From: Lutibacter citreus
GTDB taxonomy: Bacteria > Bacteroidota > Bacteroidia > Flavobacteriales > Flavobacteriaceae
Assembly (NCBI RefSeq): GCF_003260195.1
Contig: NZ_QEIH01000008.1
Span: 1 to 64,000 of the forward strand
Reading direction: 5' to 3'
DNA: 64,000 bases
The translations under genes were made by a program, and so were the position numbers. Shown here one piece after another: positions 27,067 through 36,139 of this stretch. Under the pieces are notes generated by a model. It made no database searches and had not been told where the DNA came from. It saw nothing but the letters and a program-made list of their open reading frames with translations. Every line of letters starts with the position of its first letter. Positions within the stretch are counted from its first letter, which is position 1.

Positions 27067-27915
27067 TTAATAATTTGCCCTATGATTATTAATATACTCG
27101 GTTACATAATTAAAATAATCTACCGATTTACTGATGTATTCAACATTACTATTACTAAAATATTCAAACGAGATATTCCCATTAAAATTCTGACGTTTTA
27201 GTTCGTGTAACATTCCTATTACATCCATACAACCAGTTCCCCAAGGAAGAATACCTTCTTTATCACACCTGTCTTTTAATTGAATTCCAATAACCCTGCC
27301 TTCGCAAAGTTTAAGCATTTCCAGCGGGTTTAAACCTGAATAGGCCCAATTATTAGTATCAGGATAAATACCAATGTTTTTACTCAATTTTAATGTTTTG
27401 AAATAAGACATAATAGTACTAGGGTGCCAATATTTTGTTGGTGCCGGGTGGTTATGAATACCAACTGGAATACCATATTCTTGCGACAGTTTATCTACTA
27501 ATTTTAGGTCCTTATATTCGGGTTCACTAATCAGCATTTTCACCCCCATATATTTAGCAAATTCAAATATATCACGCCATTCTTCTTCGCTTTCACCTTG
27601 AATAACACCAAAATGATTTAGCTCCATGCCTTTATCTTTAAAAAGCTTTTTTACCTTGTCCAATTTTTTCTTATCCAACCAATAATGAAGCGTATCAATT
27701 CCTAATCCCACATGCTGAGTACCACGATAAGTATCAACTTTTGTTAGCCCAGTAGCTTTTATGCTATCTAGCGATTCATTAATAGTATTTTCTTTTATAA
27801 AACTAACTGTGTGTACTGAAAGTGTCCAGTTTAGTTTTTCTGCCCCGCTTTTTGTTTGTCCAAATCCTACTATATGAATAGCGAAAAGGATTAATGTAAT
27901 CATGTAATATTTCAT
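27067..27915 (-). CDS. Secreted sugar isomerase/epimerase-like TIM-barrel protein
   Basis: The protein has a signal peptide (MITLILFAIHIVGFGQ) and an AP-endonuclease-2/xylose-isomerase-like barrel. Likely metal ligands are the Glu in LISEPEY, His in IPVGIHNHPAP, Asp in IGIYPDTNNWA and Glu in GNISFEYF. I use the ATG start; a TTG nine codons upstream is possible. Export is typical of the Bacteroidetes branch that acts on glycoside derivatives in the periplasm, some linked to 3-keto-sugar chemistry. It lies downstream of SDR, sugar porter, ThuA and GH50 genes on the same strand. Confidence 0.8.
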   Translation of the reverse strand: MKYYMITLILFAIHIVGFGQTKSGAEKLNWTLSVHTVSFIKENTINESLDSIKATGLTKVDTYRGTQHVGLGIDTLHYWLDKKKLDKVKKLFKDKGMELNHFGVIQGESEEEWRDIFEFAKYMGVKMLISEPEYKDLKLVDKLSQEYGIPVGIHNHPAPTKYWHPSTIMSYFKTLKLSKNIGIYPDTNNWAYSGLNPLEMLKLCEGRVIGIQLKDRCDKEGILPWGTGCMDVIGMLHELKRQNFNGNISFEYFSNSNVEYISKSVDYFNYVTEYINNHRANY

Positions 27916-28032
27916 CAGTAATATATTTAATTTATAAATCAATATTTAAATGGGCTTCACCACCAAACCCGACTTTATAATCTTTGTCTTTAGTGCAAAC
28001 TATCTACTGTTATGGGCTAGAGTAAAAAACTA

Positions 28033-28860
28033 TCACAGAATAACCCTAAGTAGGTTTTTTTCTTGTTTTACAAACTCTTTTTCATTTAAAAGAACCTCTT
28101 CAATATTTTTATCATCCGAGAAAAAATACTTACCTGACAATTTATCTGCTCTCCCACTAATGAGAGCAGAAATTAAGTCAATGGAATCTTGAGCATCAGA
28201 CATTTTTCCATATTTAAGAATTTCTTCTAGTTTGGGCATGTATTTTCGACATACATCGGATTCTACTAGGTCCTCTGTACGTTCATTTTTTATAAAACCG
28301 GGATTAAAGCTAAATGCTTTTATATTTAAATTTTCTTCTTCTAATTCAATATTAACCGTTTCTGTAAATTTCACTATTGCTGTTTTTGCAGCACCGTAAG
28401 CAGAACCAAATGGCTTTGGCTCTTGAACTCCACCACCACCTAAATTAATTATATATCCAGAGTTTCTATTTTTCATAAGGTTAATAGCTGTTCGCGTACC
28501 TATAAAAGCGGTATAAAGATTTAAAGATACTTCGTTCCACCAATTTTCAGGTTCTAGCTCCCATGTTGGGCCAATGGCATTATGATTATTAACACCTACG
28601 TTATTAATCCAAACGTCGACTTTACCAGTGTTTTTAATAATTTTATCGCTAGCGTCTAAAACCATCTGTTCGTTCATCATATCTACAATATTAAAGGAAG
28701 CACTTCCTCCTAGAAGTTCAATATCTTTTACCAATTCCTCTAGACGATTTTTATTACGTCCTAAGCAAATAATATAATTTCCTTTTTTAGCTAAGCCTTT
28801 AGATATCATGCTTCCAACACCTCCACTCGCTCCAGTAATAACGATTATTTTATTTGACAT
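28033..28860 (-). CDS. SDR family oxidoreductase
   Basis: This classical short-chain dehydrogenase has IIVITGASGGVGSMI, NNVGVNNHNAIG, and the YGAAKTA active-site motif. I start it at MSNKIIVITG because the longer frame only adds a lysine-rich leader inside the preceding gene. It still overlaps the end of the porter gene by 11 bp, so translation is likely coupled. It is cytoplasmic and NAD(P)-dependent. It probably oxidises or reduces a sugar brought in by the porter; the substrate is not shown. Confidence 0.88.
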   Translation of the reverse strand: MSNKIIVITGASGGVGSMISKGLAKKGNYIICLGRNKNRLEELVKDIELLGGSASFNIVDMMNEQMVLDASDKIIKNTGKVDVWINNVGVNNHNAIGPTWELEPENWWNEVSLNLYTAFIGTRTAINLMKNRNSGYIINLGGGGVQEPKPFGSAYGAAKTAIVKFTETVNIELEEENLNIKAFSFNPGFIKNERTEDLVESDVCRKYMPKLEEILKYGKMSDAQDSIDLISALISGRADKLSGKYFFSDDKNIEEVLLNEKEFVKQEKNLLRVIL

Positions 28861-30436
28861 TTTTATTTGTTTTTTTAGATAATACATTCTGTATTTGTTC
28901 TATGCTCATGTTTTTTGTTTCTGGTAAATATTTTATTAGTATAGCTAAACCTACTAATCCAAATAAAGCGTAACTCAAAAAGATATAAGCTACCCCCATA
29001 TTTGCTAATTGCCAGGGGAAAAATAATTGCACTAAATAACTTGAAATACTAGTTAAAAACGCAAATGATGGAATCGCAATACTACGTAAAGAAATTGGAA
29101 ATATTTCAGAAAACAATACCCATAGCACAGGGCCTATAGAAAAATGAAATGCGGCTATAAAACTTAAAATTCCAAATAAAATTAGACCTATATTTAACTT
29201 TGCAGCCTTTTGAATAATTGAGCTAGAATGTATTTTAGCTTCGTCTTCCCCTAATAGAAGTATAATTTTATCTTTAAAAACAGTATCACTTTCAAATTCT
29301 TTGTCAGCCAAAGAATTTAACACATGTTTATTTTTGATATCACTTAATTGAGAGACATCTTCCGTAGATAACTTATAGGTAGCGGCTTTAAATCCATAAG
29401 AACAGATGCTCAAACTTATAATTATCCATAAAAGCCCCCATATTACCATAGGTCTTCTGCCAATTTTATCAATTAAAAAGATGGCCAAAACAGTAAATAA
29501 AAGCCCGGTAAGTCCTACCCAAATAGCCTGAACAAAAGCAGCGTCTGTTCCAACTCCTAATTGCTCAAATACGGTAGGGGCATAGAACAAAACAGCATTA
29601 ATCCCGGTTAGTTGTTGTACCAATGCAATGGTTACTCCAATGATTAATGTAAGTCGCATTGGCTTTCCTAAGATCTCTTTAAATTGAATCCAGATAGATT
29701 GATTTTGCTCCGTTTTAGACAAGTTTTCTTGCATGTCAATAATTTGATTATCGACTTCATTGTCTGGATAAATCTTTTTCAAAGTAGCTTTTGCGGCTTC
29801 AATATTATTGGTTAAAACTAACCAAGATGGACTTTCTGGAATAAAAAACAATAATATGAACCATAACAACGCAGGTAAAATTTCGGAACCCAACATCCAT
29901 CTCCAAGTTTGCTCTTTCATTCCCCAAGAATCTATCCAAAGAGCATCACTGCCAACAGCTTGAATAATCAAATAATTTATAAAATATGCCGCCAATAAAC
30001 CAATTACAATATTGATTTGATTTACAGAAACTAGCTTTCCTCGCCATTTGGGTGGAGCAATTTCGCCAATATACATGGCTGCAAGAGATAGCGAACAAAA
30101 TGCCATACCTCCTAGAAATCTAGCGACAACTAAACTGGCATAATTAGGAGCAAAAGTGGAGCATACAGCAGAAATTAAATATACCAGAGCTACTAACTGT
30201 AGCGCTTTTTTTCTTCCAAAACGATTGCTGAGATATCCTGCTAGGGGTAAAGCGGGTAATACCCCCAAACCGGGTGCGCTTACCACAAAGCCTACTTCCC
30301 AATCGTTTAATAAAAATTCTTGAGTTATGTATTTAATTGTTCCTGAAATAACCGCGGCATCTAAACCGAAAACAAACCCTCCTAAAGCTACAATTGCAGC
30401 AAATGTAAATGCATTAATTTTTTCGTAATTTCTCAT
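28850..30436 (-). CDS. Sugar porter family MFS transporter (second copy)
   Basis: This 528-residue protein has twelve membrane helices and sugar-porter motifs: ALGGFVFGLDAAVISGTI, YLSNRFGRKKALQ, RFLGGMAFCSLSLAAMYIGE, FFIPESPSWLV and the C-terminal LPETKNMSIEQIQ. It has a longer loop in the C-terminal half (about residues 345-405) than the porter at 14.9 kb. It lies between the ThuA-like gene and the SDR on the minus strand and should import the product of the GH50 or accessory enzymes. Confidence 0.9.
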   Translation of the reverse strand: MRNYEKINAFTFAAIVALGGFVFGLDAAVISGTIKYITQEFLLNDWEVGFVVSAPGLGVLPALPLAGYLSNRFGRKKALQLVALVYLISAVCSTFAPNYASLVVARFLGGMAFCSLSLAAMYIGEIAPPKWRGKLVSVNQINIVIGLLAAYFINYLIIQAVGSDALWIDSWGMKEQTWRWMLGSEILPALLWFILLFFIPESPSWLVLTNNIEAAKATLKKIYPDNEVDNQIIDMQENLSKTEQNQSIWIQFKEILGKPMRLTLIIGVTIALVQQLTGINAVLFYAPTVFEQLGVGTDAAFVQAIWVGLTGLLFTVLAIFLIDKIGRRPMVIWGLLWIIISLSICSYGFKAATYKLSTEDVSQLSDIKNKHVLNSLADKEFESDTVFKDKIILLLGEDEAKIHSSSIIQKAAKLNIGLILFGILSFIAAFHFSIGPVLWVLFSEIFPISLRSIAIPSFAFLTSISSYLVQLFFPWQLANMGVAYIFLSYALFGLVGLAILIKYLPETKNMSIEQIQNVLSKKTNKNVK

Positions 30437-30445
30437 TTAATATTT

Positions 30446-31192
30446 TCAGTTTCTATTTAAACCAACGTAGTAGAGCGCATTGGTAATTAATTTTTTATAA
30501 GATGTATTTTCGTAAGCTTCTTTTGTAAATCCAGGCATTACATACACAATTTTTGATTTATTATAGTAATGACTCCAAGCGATTACGCTAGAAACGTCTG
30601 AATGATTACTACCTAGCAAAGGATGTACAGAGGGATCTCTATAAATATTTCCGTAATAAGCATCTTTTAGTGTAAAGTTCTCCAGTGCTTTCGTTACTGG
30701 GTGATTCTTATCAATTACCTCAATATCAAGTGTCATGTCTGTGAAATAAGTAGAATGCAGTTTTTCATCTTCAGTATAATTCTTTAAAAACCATTTTCCA
30801 CCAATCAAATCGTGATACTCATCCCACTCTGGTTGAGAGGAGAGTGTAAAATGAAGAAATACCATGCCTATACCATGCTTTGTTAAAACGATATACTTTT
30901 TTTTATTCCAATCGTATTCAGAGTAATGTTTATTCTGATTGAGAAAAAGTATAGCGTCATATTTTTCCTTTATTTCATCTATTTTCATATCATAAAAATG
31001 TGAGTTAAGGACCAATGTTGCATTTACACCATCAAGATTGGAACACATATTTTCAAAATCTGGCGTATCATATGTATGACCTCCTCTAACCACCAAAAGG
31101 GATAATTTATCTTCTTTAGCTCTAAAACAAGACAGCATCAAAAGTGAACAAAGAATATACATCAATGGTGCTTTAAATATTTTAACTAACAT
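30446..31192 (-). CDS. ThuA-like domain protein, probable lipoprotein
   Basis: This 248-residue protein has a lipoprotein signal (YILCSLLMLSC) and a ThuA-like domain (class I glutamine amidotransferase-like fold): LLVVRGGHTYDTPDFENM, YDAILFLNQN, GIGMVFLHF, GGKWFLKNY and IDKNHPVTKALENF. ThuA is linked to 3-keto-disaccharide metabolism in Rhizobium, and ThuA-like proteins are frequent in Bacteroidetes polysaccharide clusters. Placement beside a secreted isomerase-like barrel supports a role in modified-sugar processing, which is inference. A second Met 10 codons in is an alternative start. Confidence 0.82.
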   Translation of the reverse strand: MLVKIFKAPLMYILCSLLMLSCFRAKEDKLSLLVVRGGHTYDTPDFENMCSNLDGVNATLVLNSHFYDMKIDEIKEKYDAILFLNQNKHYSEYDWNKKKYIVLTKHGIGMVFLHFTLSSQPEWDEYHDLIGGKWFLKNYTEDEKLHSTYFTDMTLDIEVIDKNHPVTKALENFTLKDAYYGNIYRDPSVHPLLGSNHSDVSSVIAWSHYYNKSKIVYVMPGFTKEAYENTSYKKLITNALYYVGLNRN

Positions 31193-31249
31193 GTTTCATC
31201 TAATTTTATGATTTTGTTTTGAAGGTGATTTCATTGGCATATTTAACAT

Positions 31250-33598
31250 CTATTCAGACATAATATGCTTCTTTTTCTTCTCTTTTTTTAAATCGCCAAA
31301 ACGTCTTGTATATAAATTTTCATGTAATTCTTTAGCTGCTTTTACCATCTGCGGATAGGGGATATCTGTCCCTGTAACGAAACCAACATTATAATTTTCA
31401 CCATCATGGGCTCTTCCTGATATTGGCGAATCTGTGTATTGAAACCAATGAGCTCCTACGAAATAAGGGTTGTCAATAACGTCTCCAGTATATTGTTTAT
31501 ACATGCGAGCTCGATCTTCTTGATTTGTTGCATGAACAATACCTGGATGAAAAAGCCCTGTATCTAAAGCTCCAATATGATATTCACCTATAATTGCAGG
31601 CTTATCAAGTTTTTCAAGAAATCCCCAAGACTTTTTTCCGATACTCTCTCTATAGTAATTTATACTAAAAACATCAATGTATTTAGCGGCTGCCTGTCTT
31701 ACTTCAGCAGTCATGCCCCAAGGGGTAAATCTAACTCCCATATAAAGATGATTTGGAAGTTTTTCTTTTAACTCTTCATTTACAATTCTAAAATATTCAG
31801 AAGCGTAAACTACAGTCATTTCTGCTAAATCGTCTAATAATCCTTTACTAAAAACGGTGTTATTATCAACTGCGACTCCCTTAGCTAAATCATTCCAAGA
31901 ATTAATTTTTATACCCCAAGACTTACTCAACGATTTTATATTTTTATACTTTTCTTTAAGCAGTTTCATATAAACAGCTTTTGTTGGTTGTTCTTTCGCA
32001 TTTTTCTTTAAAGCATCAATAGCTATAATAAAGCGTTCTTTAGGACTCGTATGATTTCCCCAACTTTTTTCGTTGTCAATAAAAACTCCAATACACCAAG
32101 GGTTACCTTTCACCTCATCTGCGACAACTTCTATGGACTGTTTTGCTCTTCTAGCAAACTCAGGATCAAATGGGTCTGGCATTGCTCCCCAATAGCCTTT
32201 ACTTAGTGTTTTAAAATCACCAATAATCCATCCATTAGCAAAATATGGCATACGTTTGCTGCCATAGAAATCTTCAGCAGCCCAATTACCAAATGAAGTG
32301 AATCCCCAATCTAGCATACGGTCAATAGTTATATCTCTCCATTTAAGGATATAAGAGCCTGGATATTGCTCACCATATTTACGTTCTAAATTTGCTTGGT
32401 AAAAACTATAGGTTTCACCATGCTTAACAGGGCCTTTATGTGTTTCTCTGCGGTAACTGTAATGATTTGCTAATGGGTCGTTGTAGTCTGGAAGTCCAAC
32501 AAACATATCGTTTCGATTAGGGTAAGCCCTGTATGCCGTATTTGTAATTTTCTCATTAAGCGTAACAATCCCTTTCGAATCTTCTGGAGTAACATCTTCA
32601 GGGTCCACATAACGTACAGAATCGTTTTTATAGTCAATCCCCGTAAAAGTTGTGGTGTTAGCCATACGAGCGTTTGCTATTCCTGTCGAGAAAAACAAAT
32701 ACCCTTCAGGATCGACTAAAGCCCACTTCTTTCCAACTTTTTCGGTTCTAAAAAACCCGGTTGCCTTTAATTTTGGACCATCTTTCCACCCGCCATAAGT
32801 ACTACGGTCTGGCATTGGTTTAGATACCGCTAGTTCTCGTAATTCTTTTTCTGCAATTTGCCTTAATTCTTTATCCGATTTAACCTTTAAAGGGAAATCT
32901 AATTTATTACTTTGTCCGTATTTATCTACGATATTTTTTAAATAATCAGGATCAGTTTCGGGACTTTCGACCAAACGGATATTATCTAAAACTACTGTTT
33001 TATCCTTAAAATTACTTTTTACAAAAAACTTTATTTTTGAAATTTCTGAAAAATTAAGATTGTATTTCCATCCATTAATAAGCATTTTAACGGCTTCTGT
33101 TTTAAAAGCAACAGGATCGTCTCGTAATCCATAATCTTCACCAAGGGATTTGCCTTGGGCTTCTAAATAGTATGTTTTAGTTTGCCTTGAAGGTAATGCT
33201 ACAGAACGTGATATGTTTTCATTATTAACGCTTTCAACACCAACATGTAATTGCACAGAAACATCTGTTAAATTAGTAGCATCGAAAACCAAACAAAAAT
33301 TCTTAAACTCATTAGTAATCCATGGGGATTTAGGTTTCAAACTAACCCCCGAAGTTGACTCGTCTCCTTTAAAAGTTACTTTTAAGGCCTTATGACCTAG
33401 AGTTACTCCTTCTCCTCCAACAATTTCGGATGTGCCTTTTTGATATTCAATATCATATAAAATGTTTTTTGATTCGAAATTAAATAATTCCTTTTGCTTT
33501 TGATCTGCCCAAATCATTTCATTATTTTGTCCGTGTGAAATTATTGCGAAGCCATAAGCACACAGAACAATCATTTGTTTTATTAAATGTTTCATCAT
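31250..33598 (-). CDS. Beta-agarase-type glycoside hydrolase, GH50-like
   Basis: This 782-residue protein has a signal peptide (cleavage near ISHGQNNE). An N-terminal beta-sandwich carbohydrate-binding region covers about residues 40-215. The GH50-type barrel has Glu510 in CIGVFIDNEKSWG (acid/base candidate) and Glu672 in PAIIGEYHIGA (nucleophile candidate); their 162-residue spacing is close to that of characterised GH50 agarases. HWFQYTDSPISGRAHDGEN near the end is also typical. GH50 enzymes cut beta-1,4 bonds of agarose, so the target probably contains beta-galactose. It heads the minus-strand block. Confidence 0.85.
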   Translation of the reverse strand: MMKHLIKQMIVLCAYGFAIISHGQNNEMIWADQKQKELFNFESKNILYDIEYQKGTSEIVGGEGVTLGHKALKVTFKGDESTSGVSLKPKSPWITNEFKNFCLVFDATNLTDVSVQLHVGVESVNNENISRSVALPSRQTKTYYLEAQGKSLGEDYGLRDDPVAFKTEAVKMLINGWKYNLNFSEISKIKFFVKSNFKDKTVVLDNIRLVESPETDPDYLKNIVDKYGQSNKLDFPLKVKSDKELRQIAEKELRELAVSKPMPDRSTYGGWKDGPKLKATGFFRTEKVGKKWALVDPEGYLFFSTGIANARMANTTTFTGIDYKNDSVRYVDPEDVTPEDSKGIVTLNEKITNTAYRAYPNRNDMFVGLPDYNDPLANHYSYRRETHKGPVKHGETYSFYQANLERKYGEQYPGSYILKWRDITIDRMLDWGFTSFGNWAAEDFYGSKRMPYFANGWIIGDFKTLSKGYWGAMPDPFDPEFARRAKQSIEVVADEVKGNPWCIGVFIDNEKSWGNHTSPKERFIIAIDALKKNAKEQPTKAVYMKLLKEKYKNIKSLSKSWGIKINSWNDLAKGVAVDNNTVFSKGLLDDLAEMTVVYASEYFRIVNEELKEKLPNHLYMGVRFTPWGMTAEVRQAAAKYIDVFSINYYRESIGKKSWGFLEKLDKPAIIGEYHIGALDTGLFHPGIVHATNQEDRARMYKQYTGDVIDNPYFVGAHWFQYTDSPISGRAHDGENYNVGFVTGTDIPYPQMVKAAKELHENLYTRRFGDLKKEKKKKHIMSE

Positions 33599-33748
33599 AA
33601 TATTTTCTTTTATTAATCTTGATACTTTTATCTTAATGGTTCTAAGTATATTCCTGTTTTAGTTTAAGTAAATAGATAAAACGATTAAAATATAGGTATC
33701 TCAAAAATAACAGAAATAGAATTAAAAAATTAAAATTACTTATGTATT

Positions 33749-33791
33749 TAATATAGACATTTTGTAAAATTCAATAAAAATAATATAGACA
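33749..33791. promoter_or_regulatory. Direct repeat in the divergent GH50/regulator region
   Basis: TAATATAGACA occurs at 33749-33759 and at 33781-33791, 32 bp apart start to start, about three helical turns. It lies between the divergent GH50 and TPR-regulator genes. TATAGACATTTT within the first copy recurs inverted at 40353-40364 upstream of the HTCS. It may be a binding site for one of the two regulators. Confidence 0.45.
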
Positions 33792-33916
33792 AATTGATTA
33801 TTTTTCTATTACAACCCCTTTTATTTTCTTACATTTAATAATTACATTTATTTTGATGATTTTTTTAAGATAATACTTTTTAACAGGGATTCTAACAATC
33901 AAAGATTTATTGACTA

Positions 33917-35520
33917 ATGGTGTTTCATACTGCTTTTATTTTATTAACATTCCTTTATCAATTCGGTTCTAATTTTACTGAAACCGGATTTGAATCATTT
34001 GAGGTAAATCAAAGTCATTTCAATCAAGAAATTTTAGGCTCCGATAGTATGTCTTCTAATAGACAATCTCAAATAGAATACTTTGCTAAAATAGATACCT
34101 TACACGCAATTGATTCAATTATTAAAGGAGCAAATACTAATGCTTCCATTGGGAATTATTCAAAATCTTATGATGGTTATTGGGAAGCTCTAATTTATTC
34201 AAGTGAAATATCAGATAGTACGAGTATTGGTGAAATATATACAGGACTAGGCGTTCTATATAGCATGTTTGGAAGAAGTGTTGATGCTGAGAAATATTTC
34301 AACTTATCGTTATCATTACAAAAGAAAGATACAATAGAATCTGATAGAAAATATGGTTTACTTAGTAATACATATTATATGTTGTCTTGTCATAATAGAG
34401 AAAATAACAATTATGGAATTGCTCAAAGCTACTTAGATAGTTGTTGGGTTTTAATTAGGCAAAATCCATTAAAAATAGAAACCTATTTTTTGGAGGCAGA
34501 GCAAGGTTATCTTTTTTTTTATAAAGGTGAAATAGATAAAGGACTTGATCTTTTACTTAAGACTGAGAATGAATTTATTTCAAAAAACCCTTCATATTTA
34601 GTGATTCTTTATTATTTCTTAGGCAATATGTATTTTGAGAAACGAGATTATAAAAACAGTGAAAAATACTATATAAAATCATTAGAGTTTGCTGAAAAAT
34701 ATAATAGTCATCAAAACTATGTGCCAAGAACTTATCAAAAACTGGCAAATCTATATGTTCAAATAAATAGGGTAGACTTAGCTTTTAAAATTTACAGTTA
34801 TCAAAAGATTTAACAGAACAACTTTTTAGCGCTAGGAGTAAAACAAATGGAGATGTTTTGGAAATTAAAGATGATTTTAGAATAAAAATCGAACTTCAAA
34901 AAAAAAAGCTAGAAACATCTAAATACAATGAATTGAAGCAACAGCAGAAAAATTTATTTTTAAAAAATGTAGTATTATCTATTTCATTTGCTTCTTTAAT
35001 CATAATCTTGAGTTTTATTGCGTGGTATCTTTATAAAAGAAGAAAAACGGAGTACGAGAACTTTTTGATTAATCAAAAAATGAATGAAGAACGTACAGAG
35101 GAAATTATTGAATTTAAAAATAAGGAACTTACCTCATCTGCTCTTCAGCTTATTCAAAAAGATGAACTTATTCTTGAAATTAAAGAAATGTTAACCATGG
35201 TGAGTAAATCCAGTAGTAAAGAAGTTAGCCCGATTTTAGCTAAAATAAAGGTTAATAAAATCATGGATTGGAAAGAATTTAACACTCGGTTTACAACGGT
35301 AAATAAATCCTTTTATAATGCATTGAAAAATCAGTACCCTGAATTGAGTAATCGTGATCATAGGTTGTGTGCTTTAATTAAGCTCAATTTCTCAAGTAAA
35401 GAAATCTCTAGATTAATTGGTGTTTCAATGCAAAGCGTAAATACATCGCGCTATAGACTTAGAAAAAAAATGAATTTAAGTAAAGATGAAAATTTGTCTG
35501 AAGTACTGTTTCTTTTTTAA
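33917..35520 (+). pseudogene. TPR-containing LuxR-type transcriptional regulator, frameshifted
   Basis: The first frame (to 34813) encodes tetratricopeptide-like helices such as GEIYTGLGVLYSMFGRSVDA and RDYKNSEKYYIKSLEFAEKY. It ends in SYQKI-stop. The next frame takes over from the same place: translated without interruption it reads SKDLTEQLFSARSKTNGDV and continues through a membrane helix (VVLSISFASLIIILSFIAWY) and a coiled coil to a C-terminal helix-turn-helix (NFSSKEISRLIGVSMQSVNT). One base in an A run near 34803 separates the halves. Intact relatives are single proteins of about 530-600 residues in Bacteroidetes. It is divergent from the GH50 gene and likely regulated it. A sequencing error is the alternative to true loss. 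Confidence 0.75.
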
Positions 35521-35611
35521 TACAAAATCAATTTTATAATTCTTTCAGATTCTATATCATGTAGTTAAATGGAAAACTAAAACTATATTCAGATACGATA
35601 GAACCATATAT

Positions 35612-36073
35612 GGATTCTGTCGCATCTGTTAAATCTAAGCATAAAGTTTTAATCTAATTTATTTTTTAAGATGCTAATGATATAAATAATTTGTAGGTGG
35701 AACTTTTAGGGTTCGACAGTTGATTTTTCTTTATCATGTGTACAATTTCGATTCCTGAAATAGTTCTTTTGGCTGATTCAAAATTTTTAAAACCAAGACC
35801 TAGCATTATACGCCACTTTATCATTCGATGATCTTGTTCTACAATATTATTCAAGTACTTACATTGCCTTATTTTAATGTTTGAAAAATTTCTCCGATTG
35901 TATCGCTTTATCGCTGCTGTATTCGACTCGCTCTTATCGATGTTTATCAGTTCTGGCATAACATCACTTTCGAGGACTTTAATTAAAAATCTTTGTGCAG
36001 ATATTCGTTGTCTTCTTTTGGTTAACAAAAAGTCTACAGTATTACCATCTTAATCAACCGCTCTATATAAATA
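35612..36073 (-). mobile_element. Truncated IS6-family insertion sequence
   Basis: The terminal repeat GGATTCTGTCGCATCTGTTA at 35612 and the next 150 bp match the IS6 copy at 26541 base by base with scattered changes, in the same orientation. The other end is missing: recognisable transposase sequence stops near 36073 and the HTCS gene begins at 36140. With the copy at 26.5-27.0 kb it brackets an 8.6-kb block. Confidence 0.8.
35666..36073 (-). pseudogene. IS6-family transposase, C-terminal part with nonsense mutation
   Basis: The minus strand reads YLYRAVD-stop-DGNTVDFLLTKRRQRISAQ, where the stop (36050-36052) replaces the usual Lys of RAVDKDGNTVDF. It goes on through NIVEQDHRMIKWRIMLGLGF and SGIEIVHMIKKNQ to its stop. 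This half keeps the last Glu region of the DDE domain, but the N-terminal half is gone. Confidence 0.85.
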
Positions 36074-36139
36074 TCACTGTTTCTATTAATAAGATTTAAT
36101 TAAGAGGATAACTCATTAAAGCGTATATAATACTTTAAA

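Noticed and set aside
34858-35520. The regulator's C-terminal half as a gene of its own
   Set aside because: It has only a TTG start, and its frame is open further upstream into the end of the TPR half with coding sequence, so it is the rest of a frameshifted gene.
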